From NCBI GenBank assembly GCA_963718065.1, contig CAVQYE010000006.1:1-64000 (forward strand): a stretch of 64,000 nt of DNA. Reading direction: 5' to 3'. Origin of the DNA: CAVPGP01 sp963718065 (GTDB lineage Bacteria; Actinomycetota; Thermoleophilia; Gaiellales; Gaiellaceae). The translations under genes were made by a program, and so were the position numbers. Shown here one piece after another: positions 17,634 to 26,097 of the stretch. Position 1 is the stretch's first letter. Every line of letters begins with the position of its first letter. Below the pieces are notes generated by a model. It did no database searches and was not told the DNA's origin. It worked only from the letters and a program-made list of their open reading frames with translations.

Positions 17634-18496
17634 GAGCGCTCGGGATCGATGTCGGCGGCAGCAACATCAAGGTCGTGCTGCTCGAGGACGGCGCGGTCGT
17701 CTCGCGCTCGGAATCGCCGACGCTCTCGGAGCGAGGTGGCCCCGACGCGGTGTTGGCGCGGGTCGCGGCGGTCGCCCGGGCGGCCGAGCCGTGGGACTCG
17801 ATCGGCGTCGCCCTGCCGGGCCTCTTCGACGAGGACGGACGGGCGATCCTGCTGCCGAACCTTCACGGCGACTGGGACGGAGCGCCGATCGCGGCGCCTC
17901 TCGCGTCGGCGCTCGGCCGCCCGGCCAGGCTTGTGAACGACGGGCACGCCTTCGCGCTCGCCGAGTCGACGATCGGAGCCGGCCGCGGCGGCGAGAACGT
18001 GATGTGCGTCGTCTGCGGCACGGGGATCGGCGGCGGGCTCGTCCTTCACGGCAAGCTGCACCTCGGCCCGCGCGATCGCGCCGGCGAGTTCGGGCATCAC
18101 ACCGTCGTCGAGGACGGCCCCGAGTGCAACTGCGGGAATCGCGGGTGCCTGGAGCTCTATGCCGGCTCGCGCGCGATCGCCCGCGCGGCGGGCGCCGAGA
18201 ACTTCCGCGAGGCGGTTCGCGCAGCCGAGTCCGGAGACGAGCGTGCCCGCGACGCGATCGCCCGGGCCGGTCAGCTGATCGGCCTTGCGATCGCGAACAT
18301 CGTCATCTTCCTCTGCCCGGACCGCGTCGTCGTCGGCGGGGGCGTGGCCGCCGTCGGCGACCTGCTCCTCGATCCGCTCTGCGCGGAGGTGGAACGGCGG
18401 GCCCGAGTCGCGCCGCTCGACCGGATCGAGATCGTGCCGGCGGAGCTCGGCGCCGAAGCGGGCGCGATCGGCGCCGCGCTGTGGGGCGCCGCCTAG
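17630..18496 (+). CDS. ROK-family sugar kinase
   Basis: A 288-residue protein with the ATP-binding motif LGIDVGGSNIKVVLLEDG, the substrate segment VNDGHAFALAE and the second phosphate loop CGTGIGGGLV. The ROK zinc motif is GHHTVVEDGPECNCGNRGC, with His and three Cys. The start is a TTG at 17630 that overlaps the SDR stop (TTGA), matching the coupled spacing in this region. Substrates of ROK kinases include glucose, ManNAc, fructose and allose. Here it may phosphorylate the oxidised sugar or keto-deoxy acid before the aldolase acts; this is inferred from context. Confidence 0.9.
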   Translation: MRALGIDVGGSNIKVVLLEDGAVVSRSESPTLSERGGPDAVLARVAAVARAAEPWDSIGVALPGLFDEDGRAILLPNLHGDWDGAPIAAPLASALGRPARLVNDGHAFALAESTIGAGRGGENVMCVVCGTGIGGGLVLHGKLHLGPRDRAGEFGHHTVVEDGPECNCGNRGCLELYAGSRAIARAAGAENFREAVRAAESGDERARDAIARAGQLIGLAIANIVIFLCPDRVVVGGGVAAVGDLLLDPLCAEVERRARVAPLDRIEIVPAELGAEAGAIGAALWGAA

Positions 18497-18497
18497 C

Positions 18498-19181
18498 TCA
18501 GGCCTCGACGAGCGGCTGCAAACGGCCGTCACGCATCGCGAGCCGCCGCGGGGCGCGTTCCGCGAGACCGGCGTCATGCGTTGCCACGATCACGGTCGTC
18601 CCGCGCCGGGCTGCCAGGCCGGCGAGCAGCTCGATCACATCGCCGCCGGTCTTCGAGTCGAGGTTGCCGGTTGGCTCATCCGCGAGAATCACATGCGGCT
18701 CGTTCGCGAGCGCGCGGGCAATCCCGACACGCTGCTGCTCGCCGCCGGAGAGATGGCTCGGCAGATGCGTCGCGCGGTCGGAAAGGCCGACCTCGGCGAG
18801 GAGCGCGTCGGCCCGGACCCGGACCTCGCGGTCCGGTAGCCCGGTCGGCGCAAGCTTCGCCTGCACGTTCTCCGCCGCCGTCAGCGTCGGGATCAGGTTG
18901 AACTGCTGGAAGACGTAGCCGAACGAACGGAGCCGCAGCTCCGCAAGCGCACCGTCGGGCAATTCCGCGAGGTCGCGACCTTCGAACAGCACGCGCCCGG
19001 ACGAGGGCCTATCGAGCGCGCCAAGCAGCTGCAGGAGTGTCGTCTTGCCCGAGCCGCTCGGCCCCTCGAGCGCGACGAGCTCACCGGCCTCGATCGCGAG
19101 CTCGACCTCCGCCACGGCGTTGATGACGCCGGACCCGCGCATGAACGACTTGCCGACGCCGCTGAGCTCGTACTGGCTCAT
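18498..19181 (-). CDS. ABC exporter ATPase (MacB/LolD type)
   Basis: A 227-residue ATPase with Walker A GPSGSGKTTL, Q-loop FQQFNLIPTLT, signature LSGGEQQRVGIARAL and Walker B VILADEPTGNLDS. This combination is diagnostic of the MacB/LolD/FtsE branch. ATG at 19181 overlaps the permease stop by 4 bp. With the following permease it forms a mechanotransmission-type exporter, not an importer. It converges with the ROK kinase gene, with only one base between the stops. Confidence 0.92.
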   Translation of the reverse strand: MSQYELSGVGKSFMRGSGVINAVAEVELAIEAGELVALEGPSGSGKTTLLQLLGALDRPSSGRVLFEGRDLAELPDGALAELRLRSFGYVFQQFNLIPTLTAAENVQAKLAPTGLPDREVRVRADALLAEVGLSDRATHLPSHLSGGEQQRVGIARALANEPHVILADEPTGNLDSKTGGDVIELLAGLAARRGTTVIVATHDAGLAERAPRRLAMRDGRLQPLVEA

Positions 19182-20900
19182 TCGACATTCCTCAAGGCGT
19201 CGGCCGGGCGAAGGCGCGCGGCGCGCGAGGCCGCGGCCGCACCGGCCAGCAGGCCGCCGATCACGGCGAGCGCGAAGCCGAGCAGGAGGATCTCGATCCC
19301 GATCGGAGCCGAGAGCGAGACGGCCTGCGAGGTGGTCTGCGCGACCTGCTGCACGCCGAAGAGGTTTCCGCCGCCGGTCGTCGAGCTGGCGTTCAGCGTC
19401 GGCCCGAAGAGGTCGATCGCCCCGACCGCGAGCAGGCCGACGGTGACGCCGAGGATCCCACCCAGCACGCCCTGCGCCAGTGACTCGCCGGCGACCTGGC
19501 GCACGACACGCCCCTGCGTCCAGCCGAGCGCCTTGAGCGTGCCGAGCTCGCGCACCCGCTTGCCGACGGAGGAGAGCGCGAGCAGCGCGGCGAGCAGGAA
19601 CGCAGCGGCGGCCGCGACGATCGACAGCATCAGGCCGAGATCGTTCGACAGGTTCGCGGCATCGACGAGCGAGCCGGTGATCCGGTCTGCGACGTCCTTG
19701 GAGCTCGCCACGGTCGCCTGCGAATACCTGTTGGAGATCAGCTTGGCGGTCGGCCCGACGGCGGCGCCGTTCGTCGCGCGGACGAGCACGACGTTGATGA
19801 GCCCCTTCTGCCCGGACAGCGTCTGCAGCTGGGCCAGCGGGAGATAGACGTCGGCACCCTGCCCGCCGAGCGGCGGGTTGACGACGCCGACCACCGTGAA
19901 GCTCGTCCCGTTCAGATCGAGCTTCGAGCCGACCTTCAGCGAGTGGCGCGGACGCATACGTAGCGGTCACCAGGGCCTCGTGACCGCCATGCAGGAACCG
20001 CCCCTTCGTCACCTGGCTCGCGGTGACGAGGCCGATCGTCGGGTCGCTCGTCTGGACGCCCGCGATCGTGTACGAGTTGCTCTTGATGTTGGTCTGCGGC
20101 GGGTTCAGCACCTGCTGCAGCGTCTCGCGCGGCGTGGTCACGGTCGCGCGGAACTGGCGCATCCGCGCCGGCAGGCACTTGGCGAACTCGCCGCGATCGC
20201 CGCGCCCGAAGAAGACACCACCGCCGCCGTTGTCGCTCCCGCCGAGACCGGGCTGCTGGCCGTTCCCTTGCTGGCCGTTTCCTGGCTGGCCGTTGCTCTG
20301 GCCGCTGCCGCCGTTCTTGGCGCGCAGCTTCTCGAGGCACGCTTGGATCTTCTGCGTCTCGGCCTGCGTCGGCGGGGCGATGTTCCGCCTGACGTTGATG
20401 CGGTCGCCGCCGGTCTTGATCTTCGCGACGATCTTCGGCACCTTGCCCTCCTGGTGCACGGCCTGCAGGGTCAGGCCTGAGGAGACCGCCGCGACGCCGT
20501 CGAGCGCCGCGATCTGCTTCGCCTGGCTCTGCGCGAATGTCAGCTGCGTGCCCGGAAGGAAGAAGTCGTGGACGAAGTGGGCACCGGGCTTGCCGAGCTT
20601 CGAGAGGTCGGTGATCACCGACGAGTTCGCCTCCACGAGGTCGCGCTCGCCGCCGCCACCGCCGCCGAACGGCCCACCGCCGCCGCCACCCTGGTCGCTC
20701 TGGGCGGTGCGCGTCACCGTCAGGTCGGTGCCGATCCCGGCGAGCGGGTCGAGGGTCGCCTTCTGCGCATCGTCGAGCCCGTTCGACAGGCTCGAGATCG
20801 CGATCACGAGCCCGACCCCGATCGCGAGCCCGAGCAGCGTGATGATCGTGCGTCCCTTCCGCCGCAGGAGCTCGGCGCGCAGATAGCGGAGCGAGAACAT
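19178..20900 (-). CDS. FtsX/MacB-type permease (frameshifted near 19958)
   Basis: The joined protein is about 573 residues. An N-terminal membrane helix (TIITLLGLAIGVGLVIAIS) precedes a large extracellular domain with Gly-rich and NGQQ-type low-complexity loops. After the frame change three C-terminal membrane helices follow, ending in RAARLRPADALRNVE, the conserved FtsX tail. Start ATG at 20900 (MFSLRYLRAEL) fits the family better than the upstream ATG at 20918. The frameshift is at ...TATYAS/RHSLKVG. It pairs with the ATPase downstream as an exporter of lipid, lipoprotein or peptide. In 20901-21151 I see no gene. Confidence 0.85.
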
Positions 20901-21151
20901 CACACCGCATCGAATCACGGTCGGCTAAGACGGACTTAAGACCTTCCGAACACGATCGGAGGCTGCGCAAGCGGCGCGAAAAGAGCAGAGCGGAGCCCGA
21001 CAGTGCTGGATCATCACGGTCGGGCTCGGCAAACGAACTGGAGGTCGAGGCCGAGGCGGCGGCCGCATGCCACCCCCGTGCCTCACAAGAGAAGAGGCAG
21101 ATCGGGCTACGATCCTTTCGCGGCCGCCGGACATGATTCTCCGAAATGAAA

Positions 21152-21175
21152 AAAGCCCCGCCTCTGCGGGGCTTT
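21152..21175 (-). terminator. Intrinsic terminator after tRNA-Gly
   Basis: AAAGCCCCG pairs with CGGGGCTTT. Read on the minus strand, the stem is followed by a run of T, 17 bases past the tRNA 3' end. Confidence 0.75.
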
Positions 21176-21192
21176 CTTGAGCATCCTCCAGG

Positions 21193-21266
21193 AGCGGGCA
21201 GCGGGACTCGAACCCGCGACCTCCACCTTGGCAAGGTGGCGCTCTAGCCAACTGAGCTATGCCCGC
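21193..21266 (-). tRNA. tRNA-Gly (anticodon GCC)
   Basis: On the minus strand the acceptor GCGGGCA pairs with TGCCCGC. The D arm is AGCTCAGTTGGCTAGAGC, the anticodon stem is CCACC/GGTGG with loop TTGCCAA (anticodon GCC), and the T arm has GGTTCGAGTCC. The CCA end is not encoded. Followed by a terminator hairpin. Confidence 0.96.
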
Positions 21267-21311
21267 GCGGGGCAGCCAGTATAGCCACGCTCTTCGGGCG
21301 CGGTCTGGCCC

Positions 21312-21719
21312 CTAGGCTCCCATCTGGGCGTCGAGCGCCTCGTTCACGAGCCGGTCCGCCAGCTCGTTGTGCTCGCGCCGCACGGCCGTGTAGGTGACCG
21401 AGCCGAGCTGCCGGGCGAGCGACGACGCGCGGATCGACAGGTCGCGCAGCGCCTCGTTCTTGATCCGGTACTCGCCGCGCATCTGCTTCACCATCAGCTC
21501 TGAATCCGAGACGACCTCGACCACCGGGATGTGCAGCTCGACTGCCTTCTCGAGGCCGGCGATCAACGCGCTGTACTCGGCGACGTTGTTGGTCGCGATG
21601 CCGATCGGCTCGCCGTGGGCGGCAAGGGTCGTCCCGTCCTCGGCCTCGAGCACGTAGCCGTACGCCGCAGGCCCGGGATTGCCGCGCGCGCCGCCGTCGG
21701 TGTAGAGCCGTGCCTTCAC
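21312..21719 (-). CDS. Ribonuclease HI-like protein
   Basis: A 135-residue RNase H-fold protein. The active-site acids are in LYTDGGARGNPGP (Asp), NNVAEYSALI (Glu), VVSDSELMV (Asp) and LADRLVNEALD (Asp). It lacks the N-terminal hybrid-binding domain and resembles the short RNase HI/reverse-transcriptase-like proteins common in actinobacteria. It cleaves RNA in RNA-DNA hybrids. The ATG at 21719 overlaps the aldo/keto reductase stop by 4 bp, so it is co-transcribed with that gene. Confidence 0.92.
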   Translation of the reverse strand: MKARLYTDGGARGNPGPAAYGYVLEAEDGTTLAAHGEPIGIATNNVAEYSALIAGLEKAVELHIPVVEVVSDSELMVKQMRGEYRIKNEALRDLSIRASSLARQLGSVTYTAVRREHNELADRLVNEALDAQMGA

Positions 21720-22666
21720 CGCGTGACGACGTCGGCAACGGCATCGTCGATCGCACTGAGCGTCGCTTCGTCGAGCTTGACGCCGACCGCCGCGGCGTTC
21801 TCGTGCACCTGCTCGGGCCGGCTGGCGCCGATGATCGCCGAGGCGACGTTCGGTTCACGCAGCACCCAGGCGAGCGAGAGCTGCGCGAGCGAGATGCCAA
21901 GCCCGTCGGCGATCGGCCGCAGCCGCTCGACGGCCTCCAGCACGTCGTCGCTGCGCCAGCGGTCCATCATCCGGCCCATCCGGTCCGACGCGGCGCGCGA
22001 GTCGGGCGGCGGGGCCTGACCCGGCTTGTACTTGCCCGTGAGCGCGCCCTGCGCGAGCGGCGACCAGACGATCTGCGAGATGCCGTTCGCGGCGCAGAGC
22101 GGGATCACCTCCTGCTCCGGGACGCGCCAAAGGATCGAGTACTGCGGCTGCGACGAGACGAACTTCTCGGCGCGCGGGACCATGTCGCGTGCAGCCTGGA
22201 TCTGCGGCGCCGTCCACTCCGAGAAGCCGAGATAGCGCGCCTTGCCCTGGCGCACGACCTCGGACAGCGCGTCCATCGTCTCCTCGAGCGGCGTCTCGTC
22301 GTCGTACCGGTGACACTGGTAGAGGTCGACGAAATCGGTCTGCAGCCGCGCCAGCGATGCGTCGATCTGCTTGAACACCTGCTCCCGCGAGAGACCACGG
22401 TCGATGTCGCTCATCGGGAAGTACAGCTTCGTCGCGAGGACATACGAGTCCCGCGGCCGGCCCGAGAGCACCTTGCCGAGGAACTCCTCCGCCGCGCCGA
22501 CCGCGTAGACGTTGGCGGTGTCGATGAAGTTGATGCCTGCGTCGAAGGCCGCGGCGACACACGCCTCAGCCTGGTCGTCCGCGACGCCTCCCCCGTACGT
22601 GAGCCAGGAGCCGAGGCAGATCTCCGAGACGCGCAGGTCGCTGTCGCCGAGCCGGCGGAATTCCAT
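21716..22666 (-). CDS. Aldo/keto reductase
   Basis: A 316-residue TIM-barrel NADPH enzyme. The catalytic tetrad is visible as FIDTANVY (Asp, Tyr), LATKLYF (Lys) and LYQCHRYD (His). It resembles voltage-gated K+ channel beta subunit/YghZ-type reductases (LGFSEWTAPQI, WSPLAQGALTGKY, AIIGASRPEQ). It probably reduces small aldehydes. Its stop overlaps the RNase H start. Confidence 0.93.
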   Translation of the reverse strand: MEFRRLGDSDLRVSEICLGSWLTYGGGVADDQAEACVAAAFDAGINFIDTANVYAVGAAEEFLGKVLSGRPRDSYVLATKLYFPMSDIDRGLSREQVFKQIDASLARLQTDFVDLYQCHRYDDETPLEETMDALSEVVRQGKARYLGFSEWTAPQIQAARDMVPRAEKFVSSQPQYSILWRVPEQEVIPLCAANGISQIVWSPLAQGALTGKYKPGQAPPPDSRAASDRMGRMMDRWRSDDVLEAVERLRPIADGLGISLAQLSLAWVLREPNVASAIIGASRPEQVHENAAAVGVKLDEATLSAIDDAVADVVTR

Positions 22667-22711
22667 CGAAGTGTTCTACCGGAGCGGGCGCGCGTCGCGC
22701 GGCACCACGAG

Positions 22712-23470
22712 TTACAACAGCTCGAGCCCGTCCTGTCCGACCTCGACGTTCGCAAAGACGGGTCGTGCGTGCCTGAGCAACTCCTCGTCGTCCCGGAGCA
22801 GCGGGTGAACATGGATCAGGACGAGGCGCTCCACACCGGCCGCCGCGGCCAGCCGCGCCGCCTCGCCGGCGGCCGTGTGCGTCTCGTCGTCCGTCGTGTC
22901 GGAGGCATGCATCGCCTCGTGTGCGAGCACGCGCACGCCATGGGCGAACGCGATGTTCTCCTCGTCGGAGGCAGTATCGGTGCAGTAGGCGAGCTCGTCG
23001 CCCAGGCGAAACGCGTACGTCGTGTCCGGATGCCGTGGCTGCACGCGCACGGTGAGCTCGAACGGGCCGATCCTTGCTTCGCCCGGCTCCAGGTCGTGGA
23101 CGGCCTCGATCCCGCCTCCGAGCTCTTGGGGCTCCGAGAGGAGAAAGGGGGAATCGAGCAGGCGATGCACGAGGTCGAGGGCCGGCGGGCGCCCCCAGAT
23201 CTCGACCGGCAGCCCGATCGCGGGCAGGTAGAGGAGCCCGGCGGTGTGATCGAGGTGCCAGTGCGTGAGCGCGATGTGGAGTCGACTCACGCCCGCCAGG
23301 AGCGCCGGCTCGTGCACGAGTCGCTGCAAGCCGGTGCCGGCGTCGATCAGCAGCGCATCGTCGCCGGACCGGACGAGGCAGCAGCAGCACTCCCGGGTGG
23401 GCGACGGGATCCACCCGCCGCTGCCGAGCAGCCGCGCCTGCACTAGAGGCTCGATGCGAAACTCCGGCAC
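22712..23470 (-). CDS. Metallo-beta-lactamase-fold hydrolase (RNase Z-like)
   Basis: A 252-residue protein with the zinc motif LTHWHLDH and later ligands in YCTDTAS and VLAHEAMH, giving a ribonuclease Z/ElaC-like arrangement. The start and first residues (MPEFRIEPLV) are encoded inside the end of the 168-bp repeat at 23444-23611. The family's own N-terminus would begin around ARLLGSGGWIPS, so the repeat appears to have supplied a new start or leader. A shorter start downstream is possible, but I see no better one. Function is probably phosphodiester or thioester hydrolysis; the substrate is unknown. Confidence 0.85.
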   Translation of the reverse strand: MPEFRIEPLVQARLLGSGGWIPSPTRECCCCLVRSGDDALLIDAGTGLQRLVHEPALLAGVSRLHIALTHWHLDHTAGLLYLPAIGLPVEIWGRPPALDLVHRLLDSPFLLSEPQELGGGIEAVHDLEPGEARIGPFELTVRVQPRHPDTTYAFRLGDELAYCTDTASDEENIAFAHGVRVLAHEAMHASDTTDDETHTAAGEAARLAAAAGVERLVLIHVHPLLRDDEELLRHARPVFANVEVGQDGLELL

Positions 23471-23611
23471 GCACGGCTGGTGCGCCAGCCGCGGCGCGGT
23501 TCAGCCGGCTCGGGCTTACCCGTAGTAACCACTATGCGCTGCGCCCGATCCAGCTGACCCGCTTGGTCTGGCGCATCCCCGTACGCACCCGAGCTCCACA
23601 TCAAGCCTCTA
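23444..23611 (-). repeat. 168-bp TA-flanked inverted-repeat element, copy 1
   Basis: The ends are TAGAGGCTTGATGTGGA and, inverted, TAGAGGCTCGATGCGAA; both ends carry TA as for Tc1/mariner/IS630-type elements. A hand alignment gives about 146 of 168 identities with the copy at 37435-37602, which lies in the opposite orientation. The inner part holds the hairpin CTGGCGCACCAG. The TAG at the 23611 end is the stop codon of the aldehyde dehydrogenase; the other end encodes the first residues of the metallo-hydrolase. Confidence 0.85.
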
Positions 23612-25108
23612 CTCCGCGTTGTCGATCTGAGCGCGCTGCAGCGTCCCCGAGTAGTCGACGTAGATCGACTTCCACTCGGTGAAGACGTCGAGCGCGGCCT
23701 GCCCGGCCTCGCGGTGGCCGTTGCCGGTCTGCTTCGTGCCGCCGAACGGGAGGTGCACCTCGGCGCCCGTCGTGCCGGCGTTGATGTAGGTGATCCCGGT
23801 CTGGAGGTCGCGCATCGCGGCGAACGCCTTGTTGATGTCGCGCGTGAAGATCGACGACGAGAGCCCGTACTTGATCGAGTTGGCTGCCGTCACGGCCTCC
23901 TCGAACGACTTCACCGGGATGAGCGCGACGGTCGGCCCGAAGATCTCCTCCTGGGCGATGCGCATCTGCGAGTCGACGTCCCCGAAGATCGTCGGCCGGT
24001 AGTAGAAGCCGTTCTCGAGCCCGCCGCCGGTCGCGATCTCGCCGCCGGTGAGGAGCTTCGCCCCCTCGTCCTGGCCGATGCCGGTGTACGAGTGGATCTT
24101 GTCGAGCGCGGCCCGGTTGATCACCGGCCCGAGGTCGGTCGCGTCGTCCCAGCCGGGGCCGAGACGCATCTTCTCCGCAGCGGCGACGAGCTTGGACTGC
24201 AAGGCGCCGTAGACCACTTCGTGGACGATGACGCGGCTCGCTGCAGTGCAGCGCTGCCCGGAGGTGCCGAACGCGGACCAGAGGATCCCGTCGACCGCGA
24301 GGTCGAGGTCGGCGTCGTCCATGACGATGATCCCGTTCTTGCCGCCGAGCTCGAGATGCACGTGCTTCAGCTCGTCGGCGGCCGCCTTGGTGACGGCGAT
24401 GCCCGTCTCGCGTGAGCCGGTGAACGTGATCACGGGGACGTCGGGGTGCCTGACGAGCGCGGCGCCCGCGTCCTCGCCGAAGCCGTGCACGACGTTGACG
24501 ACGCCGGCCGGGACTCCCGCCTCGGTGAGCAGCTCGACGAAGCGCTCGGCAAGGAGCGGGGTGTCCTCCGCCGGCTTCAGGACGACGGTGTTCCCGCAGA
24601 CGAGCGCCGGGCAGAGCTTCCAGGCCGGAATCGCGATCGGGAAGTTCCACGGCGTGATCGCGCCGACGACGCCGATCGGCTGGCGGATCGACATGTTGAA
24701 CTTGTCGCGGAGCTCGGAAGGGGTCGTCTGGCCCCAGAGCCGGCGACCTTCGCCGCCCATGTAGTAGGCCATGTCGATCGCCTCCTGGACGTCGCCGCCG
24801 GCCTCCGCCTTCACCTTGCCCATCTCGTGGGACATCAGATCGGCGAGGTCGTCCTTTGCGTCGCGGACGAGCTCGGCGAACCGGAAGAGGATCTCGCCGC
24901 GCTTGGGAGCCGGGACGAGGCGCCAGTCCTCGAAGGCCGCCTTCGCGGCGGCGACGGCACGCTCGACGTCCTCGGCACCGGACCGCGGGAAAGTCCCCAG
25001 CGACTCTCCGGTCGCGGGCACGGTCGACTCGAAGGTTTCGCCGCCTGAGGCCTCAACCCATTCGCCGCCGATGAAGTTCTTGAAGCTCTTTGTGTCCAGG
25101 ATCGCCAT
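23609..25108 (-). CDS. Aldehyde dehydrogenase
   Basis: A 499-residue NAD(P)-dependent enzyme. WNFPIAIPAWK and FTGSRETG are the cofactor region, LELGGKNG holds the general-base Glu, and SGQRCTAASR the catalytic Cys (about residue 287). The C-terminal NAGTTGAEVHLPFGG with TKQTGNGHREAG resembles alpha-ketoglutarate-semialdehyde and related dehydrogenases that act on sugar-acid or amino-acid breakdown products. Its stop codon TAG is the first three bases of the inserted 168-bp repeat. Start ATG at 25108. Confidence 0.92.
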   Translation of the reverse strand: MAILDTKSFKNFIGGEWVEASGGETFESTVPATGESLGTFPRSGAEDVERAVAAAKAAFEDWRLVPAPKRGEILFRFAELVRDAKDDLADLMSHEMGKVKAEAGGDVQEAIDMAYYMGGEGRRLWGQTTPSELRDKFNMSIRQPIGVVGAITPWNFPIAIPAWKLCPALVCGNTVVLKPAEDTPLLAERFVELLTEAGVPAGVVNVVHGFGEDAGAALVRHPDVPVITFTGSRETGIAVTKAAADELKHVHLELGGKNGIIVMDDADLDLAVDGILWSAFGTSGQRCTAASRVIVHEVVYGALQSKLVAAAEKMRLGPGWDDATDLGPVINRAALDKIHSYTGIGQDEGAKLLTGGEIATGGGLENGFYYRPTIFGDVDSQMRIAQEEIFGPTVALIPVKSFEEAVTAANSIKYGLSSSIFTRDINKAFAAMRDLQTGITYINAGTTGAEVHLPFGGTKQTGNGHREAGQAALDVFTEWKSIYVDYSGTLQRAQIDNAE

Positions 25109-25130
25109 CGCGACGATCCTAGCGAGGGGA

Positions 25131-25349
25131 CTAGGGCGCTGGAGCGTCGGTTTCCGGGAACGTCCCGGTCACCCGTGCACGGCGACGGTCGCGGACTACC
25201 CGCTGGCCGCCGTACTCCTTGCCGTTACGCCTGTCGTTGCCTTCTCGCCGATCCACGATGACGGTCACGTTCGGATTCTCTTTGTAGTACTCGACCATCT
25301 TCTCGTAGAGATCGGACTCGAGCTCTCGAGGTATGACGCAGAAGATCAT
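25131..25349 (-). CDS. Small basic protein with a DRR motif
   Basis: A 72-residue protein: an acidic/aromatic N-terminal half (LESDLYEKMVEYYKENPNV), then VIVDRREGNDRRNG and VVRDRRRARVTG. Arg-rich DRR-type short proteins recur in actinobacterial genomes, but I know no function; nucleic-acid binding is a guess. It is the gene before the aldehyde dehydrogenase on another transcript or a distant member of the same one. Confidence 0.65.
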   Translation of the reverse strand: MIFCVIPRELESDLYEKMVEYYKENPNVTVIVDRREGNDRRNGKEYGGQRVVRDRRRARVTGTFPETDAPAP

Positions 25350-25415
25350 TGTGTCTCAGTCTAGGCGGGGTCCCAGGCGACGCTATCCCCCGAAAGGGAG
25401 GCCGCAAACAGCCGT

Positions 25416-26030
25416 CTAGACGCGCGCGATCTCGGGCACGAGGCGCCCGTCTTCGGCGAGGCGAGCGTTCCACTCCGTGAACTGGCTGAGCAGCTCGCCC
25501 GGGTCGTGCCCGCGGTGCTCCAGCCGCACCGGCTGGGGCGAGTCGAAGGTGACGCGGTACTGGTACCAGGAGATGTCCCAGCAGACAGTGATCACGACCT
25601 CGGTGTTGACGCCGGAGAGGGGCACGATCGAGGCCTTCGGGTCGCCGAGGCTCTTCGCGATGCCCTCGACGGTGCGGCGGAACTGGCTCGCGTTGAAGAT
25701 GTCGGCCGCCTCGACCATCGCGAGCTCGGGCTCGGAAAGGCGACGCAGGATCGGCTCGTCGGCGACGGGCGTGGCGACCGGCTCGCGGCGGAAGCCGAGG
25801 AACGAGGAGAGCGCGCTCTGCTTGCGCCGCCGCTCGACGGGCACCATCGGCGTCGTCGGACTCCCCTCCTTGACCCAGCCGGCTTCGAGCGCGATCTCGT
25901 GGCAGAGCGGACAGACGTCGACGTATTCGCCGTCGCCGTTGGGTGCGTAGCGCGTCGCGCGCTCGCCCATCAGCATCGTCCGCTCGCAGATCGCACAGGA
26001 CCGCGACTGGGCATTGCGCGTGATGCGCAT
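25416..26030 (-). CDS. Conserved hypothetical protein with a zinc ribbon
   Basis: A 204-residue protein. The N-terminal CAICERTM...CPLCHE has two CxxC pairs, an apparent zinc ribbon. A linker rich in basic and Pro residues follows, then a C-terminal alpha/beta domain (VVITVCWDISWYQYRVTF). No catalytic motif is seen. Such proteins are probably lineage-specific. Start ATG at 26030. Confidence 0.7.
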   Translation of the reverse strand: MRITRNAQSRSCAICERTMLMGERATRYAPNGDGEYVDVCPLCHEIALEAGWVKEGSPTTPMVPVERRRKQSALSSFLGFRREPVATPVADEPILRRLSEPELAMVEAADIFNASQFRRTVEGIAKSLGDPKASIVPLSGVNTEVVITVCWDISWYQYRVTFDSPQPVRLEHRGHDPGELLSQFTEWNARLAEDGRLVPEIARV

Positions 26031-26097
26031 TGTGCGACCTTAGCAGGACTTTCGGCTCACTCCGGCGCGCAAATCCGCGCGAAAGCGCTGCGCCGGC

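Noticed and set aside
20641..20700. Gly-rich tandem repeat in the permease as an RTX or collagen-like element
   Set aside because: It is a low-complexity Gly/Gln/Asn loop of an FtsX-type exported domain, not a regular repeat.
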